From contig CANLVO010000002.1 of the NCBI GenBank assembly GCA_947494645.1, positions 490,359 through 554,358 of the forward strand: a DNA stretch of 64,000 bases, written 5' to 3'. The DNA is from an uncultured Litoreibacter sp. Its GTDB lineage: Bacteria; Pseudomonadota; Alphaproteobacteria; Rhodobacterales; Rhodobacteraceae. The translations under genes were made by a program, and so were the position numbers. Within the stretch, counting starts at the first letter, position 1; the number at the start of each line of letters is the position of its first letter. Shown here piece by piece: positions 42,669 through 51,164 of this stretch. Under the pieces are notes generated by a model. That model searched no databases. It had not been told where the DNA came from and saw only the letters and a program-made list of their open reading frames with translations.

Positions 42669-42724
42669 CAAACCCTCTCTTAGCAAATACCGCTATTTGG
42701 ACCCATAGGCGCTGACGTCAGACA
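42669..42724. repeat. Right terminal inverted repeat of the IS3-family element
   Basis: The 56-base end is the inverted counterpart of the left terminus. The outer end ...GACGTCAGACA is at 42724, only 52 bases before the KpsM-like start codon. Confidence 0.8.
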
Positions 42725-42776
42725 ATTTCGATTACATTAACCATACCGTTAACTCCGGCAGCTACGTTCGGGTGCC

Positions 42777-43586
42777 ATGAACGCACCGATTTCAGAAATA
42801 AGCGCGGCTCCCCGTGGTCGTGTACCTTTCCAGACCTTGCGGGTGATATTTGCTTTGATGATCCGAGAGATGGGAACGAGCTTCGGACGATCCTCTCTGG
42901 GCTATTTTTGGGCCATATTAGAGCCTGTTGGGATCATTATTGTCTTTACCATTGCGTTCTCGATCATCTTCAAACAGCCACCACTTGGGTCAAGTTTTCC
43001 GCTGTTCTACGCGACTGGATATCTGCCATTCGGGATTTACAATGCAAGCCAAAGCAAGATCTCCGTTGCGCTCACTCAGAACAAGGCATTGATGTTCTTC
43101 CCAGCGGTAACCTACATGGACGTGATCTTAGCGCGGTTTGCCTTGATATCTCTGACAGAGCTTACGGTCAGCGTTTTGCTATTCACCGGTCTTTTGATCC
43201 ATGCAGATATTCACGTGGTCGCAAATCTGACTTATGTATTCATTGCGCTCGGCATGGCGATCCTACTGGGCACGTCTGTCGGCCTGATGAACGCCACTTT
43301 GTTCGAGATCTTCCCGTCTTGGCGGACAATCTGGAAAATCCTAAGCCGCCCGATGTTCTTTATTTCCGCCGTATTCTACCTGTTTGATACGCTGCCAGGC
43401 TACATTCAGTCAATTTTGTGGTGGAACCCTTTGGTGCACATTATTGGCACGCTGCGCGTTGGCATTTTTCCTGAGTACGAAGGAGCCTATATTTCTTGGC
43501 TCTACGTCATGATCCTAGCGCTTTCGCTGATGGCGATCGGGTTGGTAAACCTGCGAACGTCAAACAAGTTCATCATCAACAACTAG
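42777..43586 (+). CDS. ABC-2 type polysaccharide export permease (KpsM/Wzm family)
   Basis: The 269-residue product has about six membrane segments and clear KpsM-family motifs: VIFALMIREMGTSFGRSSLG, LGYFWAILEPVGIIIVFTI, FYATGYLPFGIYN and the C-terminal LWWNPLVHIIGTLRVGIFPE. It would export a capsule-type chain with a KpsT ATPase, which is not adjacent. Only 52 bp separate its start from the IS end, with no strong Shine-Dalgarno or promoter visible, so the native upstream region may have been lost. The ugd and rfb genes downstream are likely suppliers of the exported sugar chain. Confidence 0.86.
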   Translation: MNAPISEISAAPRGRVPFQTLRVIFALMIREMGTSFGRSSLGYFWAILEPVGIIIVFTIAFSIIFKQPPLGSSFPLFYATGYLPFGIYNASQSKISVALTQNKALMFFPAVTYMDVILARFALISLTELTVSVLLFTGLLIHADIHVVANLTYVFIALGMAILLGTSVGLMNATLFEIFPSWRTIWKILSRPMFFISAVFYLFDTLPGYIQSILWWNPLVHIIGTLRVGIFPEYEGAYISWLYVMILALSLMAIGLVNLRTSNKFIINN

Positions 43587-43672
43587 CCTTTTGCAGGCCA
43601 CATATTTGCAATAGTGAAGCGCCAGTAAGGCGTACGCAGCCCCCATGGGACTGGTAAAAAAGGATATTGGTA

Positions 43673-44995
43673 GTGAAAATCGCAATGATTGGGACTGGTT
43701 ATGTCGGCCTTGTTTCCGGGGTGTGTTTCTCGGATTTTGGTCACGACGTGGTCTGTGTCGACAAGGATCCGAACAAGATCGATACGTTGAACAAGGGTGA
43801 GGTGCCGATTTACGAACCCGGCCTCGACGTTCTGATGCAAAAGAACGTTGATGCAGGACGGCTCACTTTCACAACTGAGCTGGTTGAGGCCGTAGATGGA
43901 GCTGATGCTGTTTTCATTGCTGTGGGTACTCCCACACGCCGTGGGGATGGTCACGCGGATCTGACTTTTGTCTATGCAGCGGCAGAGGAGATCGCCAAGG
44001 CTGTGACAGGCTATACGGTGATTGTCACGAAATCGACGGTCCCCCTGGGGACAAACCGAAAAGTTGCCGACGTGGTGGCCAACGCCGCCCCGGATCTTGA
44101 ATTCGATGTAGCCTCAAACCCTGAATTCTTGCGCGAAGGCGCCGCGATTGACGACTTTATGAAACCTGATCGTGTTGTCGTCGGCGTTGAAACGGACCGC
44201 GCCGCTGGTGTGATGCAGGACATTTATCGTCCACTTTATCTGCGGGACTTCCCGATCATGACCACTGATCTAGAAAGCGCGGAAATGATCAAGTACGCGG
44301 CCAATGCGTTTCTTGCGACCAAGATTACTTTCATCAATGAAATTGCTGCACTTTGCGAAAAAACAGGTGCGGATGTGAAAGCTGTGTCCAAAGGCATGGG
44401 TCTTGACGGTCGCATTGGGAACAAGTTTCTGCATGCGGGTCCTGGCTATGGCGGGTCTTGCTTTCCGAAGGACACGAGCGCTCTGGCCCGGATTGGACAG
44501 GAGCATGCCTCTCCGATGCAGATCACCGAAGCTGTTATGCGGGTCAACGAAGGCGTGAAGGCTCGAATGATCGAAAAACTGCGTGACCTTTGCGGTGGCA
44601 GCTTCAATGGGAAACGGTTTGCGGTTCTGGGTGTCACTTTCAAGCCCAACACGGATGACATGCGGGATGCTCCCTCCCTGACAATTGTCCCCGCGCTTGT
44701 GGGTGGCGGTGCCAAGGTGAACGTGGTCGATCCGCAAGGCCATCACGAAGGTGAAGCCTTGCTGCCCGGGGTGGAATGGCATGGTGATCCTTACCAAGCA
44801 GCATCTGGCGCAGATGTGCTTGTTTTGCTGACAGAGTGGAATGAGTTCCGCGCGTTAGATCTTGAGCGCATCGCCGGCAGCATGTCCGTTCCACGAATGG
44901 CAGACCTGCGTAACATTTACTCGGCTCAAGATGCTGAGAAAGCCGGGTTTAAGTCATACTGTTGCGTTGGCCGACCAGACTTTGACGCAGAATAG
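43673..44995 (+). CDS. ugd: UDP-glucose 6-dehydrogenase
   Basis: The 440-residue product oxidises UDP-glucose to UDP-glucuronate with two NAD. It has the N-terminal Rossmann motif KIAMIGTGYVGLVSGVCFSD, the central ESAEMIKYAANAFLATKITF helix, and the catalytic Cys in GPGYGGSCFPKD. I chose the GTG at 43673, 8 bases after AAGGA; a TTG at 43667 is also in frame. UDP-glucuronate is a common capsule precursor, and its substrate is made by the GalU encoded at 13.3 kb. Confidence 0.95.
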   Translation: MKIAMIGTGYVGLVSGVCFSDFGHDVVCVDKDPNKIDTLNKGEVPIYEPGLDVLMQKNVDAGRLTFTTELVEAVDGADAVFIAVGTPTRRGDGHADLTFVYAAAEEIAKAVTGYTVIVTKSTVPLGTNRKVADVVANAAPDLEFDVASNPEFLREGAAIDDFMKPDRVVVGVETDRAAGVMQDIYRPLYLRDFPIMTTDLESAEMIKYAANAFLATKITFINEIAALCEKTGADVKAVSKGMGLDGRIGNKFLHAGPGYGGSCFPKDTSALARIGQEHASPMQITEAVMRVNEGVKARMIEKLRDLCGGSFNGKRFAVLGVTFKPNTDDMRDAPSLTIVPALVGGGAKVNVVDPQGHHEGEALLPGVEWHGDPYQAASGADVLVLLTEWNEFRALDLERIAGSMSVPRMADLRNIYSAQDAEKAGFKSYCCVGRPDFDAE

Positions 44996-45158
44996 GGACG
45001 GAAACGGTCAAGCCGAAGCAACGAAGACGCCTTCGATTTACTGTTTAATTTCAGAAACGTGATGGGAAGCGATACTCGGCTGCAAGCTGGCTTATGACGG
45101 GTGACTTGGCGTTTCGACGCTGATACATCTCCCACGCAATACGTTATGGAGACTGATT

Positions 45159-45713
45159 GTGCAGGTTGAAAAGACAGCGTTGGACGGAGTCGTGGTTCTG
45201 ACCCCACGTAGATTCGGCGACGACCGAGGCTTCTTTACTGAAGTTTGGAACAAACCCGCGCTTCGAGAGCTCGGGATTGATGTTGATTTCGTGCAGGACA
45301 ACCACTCCTACTCCGCACCTAAAGGCACCGTTAGGGGGCTACATTTCCAAGCACCACCGCACGCCCAAGACAAGCTGGTCCGGTGCGGCGCCGGAGCTGT
45401 GATGGATGTTGCTGTGGATATCCGCAAGAATTCGGATACATACGGAAAATGGGTAGCGGTTGAGTTGTCTTGGGAGAACGGCAAGCAGCTGTTTGTGCCA
45501 AGAGGGTTCCTTCATGGCTTTGTGACACTGCAGCCAGACTCAGAGTTGCTGTACAAGTGCTCCGACGTCTATGCGCCTGACTGCGAGGGCTCGGTCCATT
45601 TTGCCAGCGAGACTCTTGGCATTGATTGGGGCATAAAGCCTGACGAGGCAATCCTGTCGGGCAAGGATGCGGACGCTATCCCGTTCTCGGAATTCGAGTC
45701 TCCGTTTCAGTGA
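45159..45713 (+). CDS. rfbC: dTDP-4-dehydrorhamnose 3,5-epimerase
   Basis: The 184-residue product is RfbC/RmlC, the cupin-fold epimerase of dTDP-L-rhamnose synthesis. Motifs are PRRFGDDRGFFTEVWN, DNHSYSAPKGTVRGLHFQAP (with the catalytic His) and FVPRGFLHGFVTL. It starts with GTG at 45159 behind a GGAGA site. A 163-bp gap to ugd, with no recognisable element, may hold a promoter for the rfbCBDA genes. Confidence 0.95.
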   Translation: MQVEKTALDGVVVLTPRRFGDDRGFFTEVWNKPALRELGIDVDFVQDNHSYSAPKGTVRGLHFQAPPHAQDKLVRCGAGAVMDVAVDIRKNSDTYGKWVAVELSWENGKQLFVPRGFLHGFVTLQPDSELLYKCSDVYAPDCEGSVHFASETLGIDWGIKPDEAILSGKDADAIPFSEFESPFQ

Positions 45714-45734
45714 GTAAGTAAAGGTATTCGTGTA

Positions 45735-46772
45735 ATGAAGATTTTAGTTACAGGCGGCGCAGGATTCATTGGATCGGCGGTTGTACGGCAGGCGATCCGA
45801 GATGGGCACGAGGTCGTGAACCTTGATGCGCTGACATATGCGGCTTGTTTGGAGAATGTCGCATCAGTTGCAAATGAGAAGAACTACGTCCTTGAAGAAG
45901 CTGATATTCGGCAGGCGACAGAGGTGCGTCGGATTTTTGCGGAGCATAAGCCCGATGCTGTCATGCATTTGGCCGCTGAAAGTCACGTGGACCGATCCAT
46001 CGATGGGCCGAAAGAGTTCCTAGATACGAATATCATGGGTACTTTTACGATGCTGCACGAAGCGTTGGCTTATTGGGAAGCGGCAGGCCGGCCTTCAGGC
46101 TTCCGTTTTCACCATATTTCCACGGATGAGGTCTATGGAACGCTAGGTGATACCGGGCAGTTTACGGAAGACACTCCTTATGCTCCGAACAGTCCTTACT
46201 CCGCGTCAAAGGCAGCATCAGATCATCTGGTACGTGCTTGGGGTGAAACGTATGGTCTGCCATTCGTTCTGACCAATTGTTCGAATAATTACGGTCCGTA
46301 CCACTTTCCGGAAAAATTGATCCCTGTGGTCATTTTGAATGCGTTGGCGGGCAGAGATATCCCTGTCTATGGCAAGGGAGAGAACGTGCGTGACTGGCTC
46401 TATGTCGAAGATCATGCAGATGCTTTGCTAACTGTCTTGCAGAAAGGTGAAAACGGTCGGACCTACAACATCGGTGGAGAAAACGAAGCACGAAACATTG
46501 ATATCGTGACGATGATTTGCGGTCTGCTTGACGAAATGCGGCCCAAAGACCGACCTCACGCAGAGCAGATTACGTATGTAAAGGACCGTCCAGGTCACGA
46601 CTTACGCTATGCGATCGATCCAGAGCGGATCCGCTCAGAATTGGGTTGGAGGCCGTCTGTTACGCTAGAGCAGGGACTAAGAAAAACAGTCGAATGGTAT
46701 CTTGAGAACGAGGACTGGTGGCGCGCGCTGGAGAACCGGGACGGGGTCGGAAAACGCCTCGGTGAAGGCTAG
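45735..46772 (+). CDS. rfbB: dTDP-glucose 4,6-dehydratase
   Basis: The 345-residue product is RfbB/RmlB, an extended short-chain dehydrogenase that converts dTDP-glucose to the 4-keto-6-deoxy sugar. It shows [19 protein letters not shown], the active-site [11 protein letters not shown] and the [15 protein letters not shown] pair. An AAAGG site precedes the ATG. It lies 21 bp after rfbC and 5 bp before rfbD. Confidence 0.95.
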   Translation: MKILVTGGAGFIGSAVVRQAIRDGHEVVNLDALTYAACLENVASVANEKNYVLEEADIRQATEVRRIFAEHKPDAVMHLAAESHVDRSIDGPKEFLDTNIMGTFTMLHEALAYWEAAGRPSGFRFHHISTDEVYGTLGDTGQFTEDTPYAPNSPYSASKAASDHLVRAWGETYGLPFVLTNCSNNYGPYHFPEKLIPVVILNALAGRDIPVYGKGENVRDWLYVEDHADALLTVLQKGENGRTYNIGGENEARNIDIVTMICGLLDEMRPKDRPHAEQITYVKDRPGHDLRYAIDPERIRSELGWRPSVTLEQGLRKTVEWYLENEDWWRALENRDGVGKRLGEG

Positions 46773-46777
46773 GCGCA

Positions 46778-47632
46778 ATGTCGGAAGTCCTCGTTTTTGG
46801 CAAGAATGGCCAGGTCGCGACAGAACTGTCAGAGATGGATGGAACCGTTTGCGTAGGCCGTGATGTGGCCGACTTATCTGACCCTGATGCTTGCGCTGCC
46901 GTAATAACGGAGCGGTCACCTAACGCGGTGGTCAACGCGGCGGCCTATACTGCTGTTGATCGGGCTGAAGAGGAAGAACCCCTCGCCAACATAGTGAATG
47001 GCGAAGCGCCAGCGGCGATGGCTTTGGCTTGCGCTGCGCTGGATATCCCCTTCGTCCATATATCTACTGACTATGTGCTGAACGGGCAGGGCAGTTTACC
47101 TCACAAACCTGACGCCATTCCTGCGCCATTGAACGCCTATGGCCGCAGCAAGCTGCTCGGTGAGAACGCAATCCAGCGGGCAGGTGGTCGGTATTGCATT
47201 CTTCGAACGTCATGGGTGTTTTCGCCCCACGGTGCAAACTTTCTGAAGACGATGTTGCGATTGGCAGAGAGCCGCGAAGCTCTGTCAGTCGTAGGTGATC
47301 AAATTGGTGGACCAACTTCTGCTCGAAAAATTGCGTTGGCGTGCCTCAAGGCTGCGTCTGGACTCGGTGGTCCAGACGGCCGTAGAAAATCTGGTATATA
47401 TCATTTCTCAGGCACCCCTGATGTCAGCTGGGCAGGTTTTGCGCGGAACATCTTCGATCAAGCGGGCCATAGCGTTGAGGTAACTGATATTCCGACAGCC
47501 GATTACCCGACACCAGCCCGGCGACCATTGAACTCTAGATTGAACTGCGACCGAACTCTGGAGGTCTTTGGTATCAAGCAACCGGACTGGCGGGACGATG
47601 TGGCAGAGACTCTGCAGCGGCTGAGAAACTGA
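46778..47632 (+). CDS. rfbD: dTDP-4-dehydrorhamnose reductase
   Basis: The 284-residue product is RfbD/RmlD, the last step to dTDP-L-rhamnose. It begins SEVLVFGKNGQVATELSEM with the Rossmann motif and has the YxxxK site NAYGRSKLLGENAI, preceded by FVHISTDYVLNG. Length is normal. Confidence 0.94.
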   Translation: MSEVLVFGKNGQVATELSEMDGTVCVGRDVADLSDPDACAAVITERSPNAVVNAAAYTAVDRAEEEEPLANIVNGEAPAAMALACAALDIPFVHISTDYVLNGQGSLPHKPDAIPAPLNAYGRSKLLGENAIQRAGGRYCILRTSWVFSPHGANFLKTMLRLAESREALSVVGDQIGGPTSARKIALACLKAASGLGGPDGRRKSGIYHFSGTPDVSWAGFARNIFDQAGHSVEVTDIPTADYPTPARRPLNSRLNCDRTLEVFGIKQPDWRDDVAETLQRLRN

Positions 47633-47713
47633 CACGGCCTTGCCCTAATATCGCCAATCATAGCTGATTGAAGCTACTCTAAATGAGTATGAAACCAGTA
47701 AGAGACAGAGCAA

Positions 47714-48583
47714 ATGAGCGATCGTAAAGGCATCATATTGGCGGGGGGGTCCGGAACCCGTCTCTACCCGATTACTCAGGGTGTTTCCAAGCAACTGATG
47801 CCAATCTACGACAAACCGATGATCTACTACCCGCTGAGCGTCTTGATGCTCGCTGGTATCCGCGAGATCGCGGTGATTACCACCCCCGAGGATCAAGGTC
47901 AGTTCAAGCGTTTACTCGGCGACGGGTCGCAATGGGGCGTTACGCTAACTTTCATTGTGCAACCAAGTCCCGACGGGCTGGCCCAAGCTTATCTTCTGGC
48001 AGAGGATTTCTTGGACGGTGCTCCAAGCGCGATGGTTCTTGGCGATAACATCTTCTTTGGACACGGTTTGCCGGAACTACTGGCGGAAGCCAACAAAGTT
48101 ACCCAAGGCGGTACAGTCTTTGGTTACCGGGTGACCGATCCCGAACGCTACGGCGTGGTTGGGATGGATGAAACAGGCAAAGTCGTTGAGATTATCGAGA
48201 AGCCTGAGGTTCCACCGAGCAACTATGCGGTGACTGGTCTCTACTTCTTAGACGGTACCGCGCCGGATCGTGCGCGTTCTATTGAACCATCTGATAGGGG
48301 CGAACTGGAAATTACTTCACTTCTGGAAACCTACCTCAACGACGAAGAATTGACAGTGCAACGGATGGGGCGTGGGTTTGCTTGGTTGGATACCGGAACC
48401 CATGCTAGCCTTCTGGACGCCGGAAATTTCGTGCGCACCCTTCAGTCTCGTCAGGGCTTGCAAACCGGGTGCCCAGAAGAAATCGCTTTCGAGAATAAGT
48501 GGATTACCGAAGAGCAACTCCTAGCTCGTGCGGAGTTGTTCAAGAAGTCTGATTACGGCAAGTATCTCAAGAGCCTCGCATAG
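47714..48583 (+). CDS. rfbA: Glucose-1-phosphate thymidylyltransferase
   Basis: The 289-residue product is RfbA/RmlA, which makes dTDP-glucose. The signature KGIILAGGSGTRLYPITQGV and the following KQLMPIYDKPMIYYPLS are clear. It completes the rfbCBDA set, so the cell can make dTDP-L-rhamnose for the surface polysaccharide. Its end is 4 bases from the convergent BKACE gene. Confidence 0.96.
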   Translation: MSDRKGIILAGGSGTRLYPITQGVSKQLMPIYDKPMIYYPLSVLMLAGIREIAVITTPEDQGQFKRLLGDGSQWGVTLTFIVQPSPDGLAQAYLLAEDFLDGAPSAMVLGDNIFFGHGLPELLAEANKVTQGGTVFGYRVTDPERYGVVGMDETGKVVEIIEKPEVPPSNYAVTGLYFLDGTAPDRARSIEPSDRGELEITSLLETYLNDEELTVQRMGRGFAWLDTGTHASLLDAGNFVRTLQSRQGLQTGCPEEIAFENKWITEEQLLARAELFKKSDYGKYLKSLA

Positions 48584-48587
48584 CTAC

Positions 48588-49430
48588 TCATTGCAGCGGC
48601 GTTGCCAAAATTTCCCGCGCCTGCTGCCAAGTGGCGACCGGGCGATCGTATTTCGAGCAAAGCTCAGCAGTGCGTGCTACCAACGCGGCGTTTGACGGGG
48701 CCAATGTATGTTTGTCCAACCGAACGTTATCCTCAAGACCCGTCCGCGTATGACCGCCCGCGGCGATTGCCCATTCACTCACCTGAAGTTGTCCCGCGCC
48801 AATACCCGCTGCGCACCAATGCGCTTTGGGAGCCCGCGTTGTCATGACGGAGACGTAGAAATCGAAAACTGCTTTGTCGACGGGCATGGCATTCTTAACG
48901 CCCATCACGAATTGAACGTAGAGACTTCCAAAAAGTACGCCCTCATCATGTAGCTTTATGGCTTGCAGAATGTGACTCAGATCGAAGGCCTCGATCTCTG
49001 GCGTAACTTCAAATGTCTGCATCTCCGAGGATAGCCATTCGATCAACTCAGGGCTGTTTTCATAGACTCGCTTCGGGAAATTACATGACCCAACCGAGAG
49101 CGACGCCATGTCGGGTCGCAAGTGCAACATGCCCCCGCGTTCTCTACCCGCACCAGACCGACCACCTGTCGAAAACTGGACGATCATGCCGGGACAGTGT
49201 TTCTCCAACCCCTCCTTTAACGCCGCAAATTTCTCTGGGTCCGAGCTCGGCGTCTGATCGTCATTGCGAACGTGGCAATGCGCAATACTTGCGCCGGCCT
49301 CAAATGCGGCTTGAGTGCTTTCAATCTGTTCGGAGACGGTGATCGGAACTGCTGGGTTATCAGCTTTGGTCGGAACCGAACCGGTAATCGCGACGCAGAT
49401 TATGCAGGGCATCGTCATATTAGAACTCAC
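48588..49430 (-). CDS. Beta-keto acid cleavage enzyme (BKACE, DUF849 family)
   Basis: The 280-residue product is a TIM-barrel, zinc-dependent BKACE, the family of 3-keto-5-aminohexanoate cleavage enzyme. These condense a beta-keto acid with acetyl-CoA to give acetoacetate and a new CoA ester. Visible motifs are CVAITGSVPTKADNPAVPIT, the metal-binding AHCHVRNDDQTP and the late metal-ligand region AGGHTRTGLEDN. The start overlaps the pcaG stop by 4 bases (ATGA). In a protocatechuate operon, 3-oxoadipate is a plausible substrate, giving succinyl-CoA and acetoacetate; this is inference. Confidence 0.87.
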   Translation of the reverse strand: MSSNMTMPCIICVAITGSVPTKADNPAVPITVSEQIESTQAAFEAGASIAHCHVRNDDQTPSSDPEKFAALKEGLEKHCPGMIVQFSTGGRSGAGRERGGMLHLRPDMASLSVGSCNFPKRVYENSPELIEWLSSEMQTFEVTPEIEAFDLSHILQAIKLHDEGVLFGSLYVQFVMGVKNAMPVDKAVFDFYVSVMTTRAPKAHWCAAGIGAGQLQVSEWAIAAGGHTRTGLEDNVRLDKHTLAPSNAALVARTAELCSKYDRPVATWQQAREILATPLQ

Positions 49431-50023
49431 ATGTCAAAGAAAATGGTCTCATGCTCGCCTTGTAGATGAATGTTGAACAGGTAGGTCCGATCTTCCTGCT
49501 TTTTTGCCATCAACGTAGGGATGCGGCTCTTGTGCTCAATCTTCGATAGAATCGGATCAGCGGCATTGGCCTCGTCTTCGTCCTCAAAATAGAGACGGGT
49601 ATGCAGGCCAACGTTGATGCCGCGCGCGACGACCCAAATCGTCACATGCGGGGCTTGTGGTTGTCCGTCAAGATACGGGACTTTTCCTGGCTTGACGGTA
49701 TCGAAACGAAACTGGCCGGTCTCCATGTCGACGGCGCTTCGCCCCCAGCCGGTGAAATTCGGATCCCCGGATGCCACTGCTCCGTCCGCATCAGCCTGCC
49801 AGATTTCGACCATCGCATCTTGTAGGACCTTCCCAGTTCCATCAAAGACATGCCCGATAATAGTTATCTCTTCACCCTTAACGGGCCCTTTCTTCATGCT
49901 CGCGCCGAGATCTTCGTCATACATCCCAGCCATCTCGGCAAAATTGGGCGTACAGCCAATGTGCACATAAGGCCCAGCGGTCTGGGACGGTGTCTCCGGC
50001 AATAGCTTCTGTTTGGAGCTCAT
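49427..50023 (-). CDS. pcaG: Protocatechuate 3,4-dioxygenase alpha subunit
   Basis: The 198-residue product is the alpha subunit of the intradiol dioxygenase that opens protocatechuate to 3-carboxy-cis,cis-muconate. The N-terminus has ETPSQTAGPYVHIGCTPNFA, and DAMVEIWQADADGAVASGDP is the dioxygenase C signature. It lacks the full iron ligand set, as expected for alpha. It begins one base after the pcaH stop. Confidence 0.95.
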   Translation of the reverse strand: MSSKQKLLPETPSQTAGPYVHIGCTPNFAEMAGMYDEDLGASMKKGPVKGEEITIIGHVFDGTGKVLQDAMVEIWQADADGAVASGDPNFTGWGRSAVDMETGQFRFDTVKPGKVPYLDGQPQAPHVTIWVVARGINVGLHTRLYFEDEDEANAADPILSKIEHKSRIPTLMAKKQEDRTYLFNIHLQGEHETIFFDM

Positions 50024-50024
50024 C

Positions 50025-50762
50025 TCACAGACCTTCCCAGCGGTTCTCGAAGAAGGTTTGTCGCCTGCCGCGCAGCACGATGTCGAACGTGTATACGCGC
50101 GCGTCCATCGGCACCGCCTCGGCCATGTTCAATGTGGCTATGAGCGATTCAATTGCTTCTTTGTGATCAATGCTGCCGACAATAGGACATTGCAAGATCA
50201 TTGGATCACCTTCGAAATACATCTGGGTGATGAGACGCTGCGAGAATGCATGACCGATGAGAGAGAAGTGGATATGCGCGGGCCGCCAGTCGACCATGCC
50301 ATTTGGCCAAGGATAAGGGCCAGGTGTGACGGTGCGAAATTCGTAGGCTCCGTCCCCATCAGTGATTGTTCGCCCACACCCGCCAAAATTTGGATCAAGA
50401 GGAGCCTGATATCCTTCGTTTTTGTGACGATACCGGCCGCCCGCATTTGCCTGCCAAATTTCAATCAGACAATTGGGAACTGGGCGTCCGTGCTGGTCAA
50501 TGACACGGCCCCTTACAATGATGCGGGGGCCAAGAGCCATTTCTCCGGTTTTCGCGAAATTGAGAATAAGATCGTTATCCAGCGGGCCTAACATATCATG
50601 ACCGAAGTCAGGGCCGGATTGCTCACCCAGGCCGCCAGGAAACGACAAAAGCGCTTTCTGCGGAGATCGCGTCACGGAGGTCTTATAGGCTGGCGTCAAT
50701 GCGTCCGGATGCCAGCTACGATCACGAGGCAAAAAACCAGCATTGTCAGGCAGCTGTTTCAT
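50025..50762 (-). CDS. pcaH: Protocatechuate 3,4-dioxygenase beta subunit
   Basis: The 245-residue product is the catalytic, iron-binding beta subunit. The Tyr and His ligand region appears as [20 protein letters not shown], and [20 protein letters not shown] matches the family signature. Its start overlaps the pcaC end by 4 bases. Together PcaGH form the active enzyme. Confidence 0.96.
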   Translation of the reverse strand: MKQLPDNAGFLPRDRSWHPDALTPAYKTSVTRSPQKALLSFPGGLGEQSGPDFGHDMLGPLDNDLILNFAKTGEMALGPRIIVRGRVIDQHGRPVPNCLIEIWQANAGGRYRHKNEGYQAPLDPNFGGCGRTITDGDGAYEFRTVTPGPYPWPNGMVDWRPAHIHFSLIGHAFSQRLITQMYFEGDPMILQCPIVGSIDHKEAIESLIATLNMAEAVPMDARVYTFDIVLRGRRQTFFENRWEGL

Positions 50763-51139
50763 GACCCTTCTTTCATTTCAGCGAAGGTCTCTTTAGCCAG
50801 CTTCAGGGCGTGGTTTGCTTTCGGCACACCTGCATAAATTGCGACGTGCTGAAACGCTTCAATAACATCTTGTTCGCTCGCACCGGTTCGAGCTGTGGCG
50901 CGGATATGCATGGGGATTTCGTCGAAATTTCCTGTTGCCGCGAGCAAGGCTAAAGTCAGCATAGACCTTTCCCGTAAGCTGATCGCATCGCTCGCCCAAA
51001 CCGTGCCCCAAGCCGTTTCGGTAATCAGAGACTGAAAAGCGTCGTCCAGAGACGTCCTGGCGGCCTCAGCACGGTCCACGTGGGAGTCCCCAAGGACAGC
51101 ACGACGGGTCTTCATGCCGACAGCATAACGGTCACTCAT
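50759..51139 (-). CDS. pcaC: 4-carboxymuconolactone decarboxylase
   Basis: The 126-residue product is PcaC, an AhpD-fold enzyme that decarboxylates 4-carboxymuconolactone to 3-oxoadipate enol-lactone. Motifs are [20 protein letters not shown] and [21 protein letters not shown] chose the ATG at 51139 ([17 protein letters not shown]); the frame extends into pobA upstream. The next enzymes of the route, PcaB and PcaD, are not in the window. Confidence 0.95.
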   Translation of the reverse strand: MSDRYAVGMKTRRAVLGDSHVDRAEAARTSLDDAFQSLITETAWGTVWASDAISLRERSMLTLALLAATGNFDEIPMHIRATARTGASEQDVIEAFQHVAIYAGVPKANHALKLAKETFAEMKEGS

Positions 51140-51164
51140 GACAGTGTTCCTTCCATCATTTCCG

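Larger units (their letters stand above)
41222..42724 (-). mobile_element. IS3-family insertion sequence
   Basis: The element is about 1.5 kb. Its ends begin TGTCCGTTGTCAG (left) and TGTCTGACGTCAG (right, read inward), and the similarity continues through CCAA and CTAAGAGAG for about 55 bases. Between them lie orfA and orfB in the minus direction with an ATGA overlap and an A7 run before the end of orfA. No direct repeat is seen at the flanks (left ...GTGAC, right ATTTC...), so there has probably been a rearrangement or adjacent deletion after insertion. Confidence 0.9.

Noticed and set aside
41217-42729. Target-site duplication for the IS
   Set aside because: Bases flanking the element (left GTGAC, right ATTTC) do not match for 3, 4 or 5 bases, so none was called.
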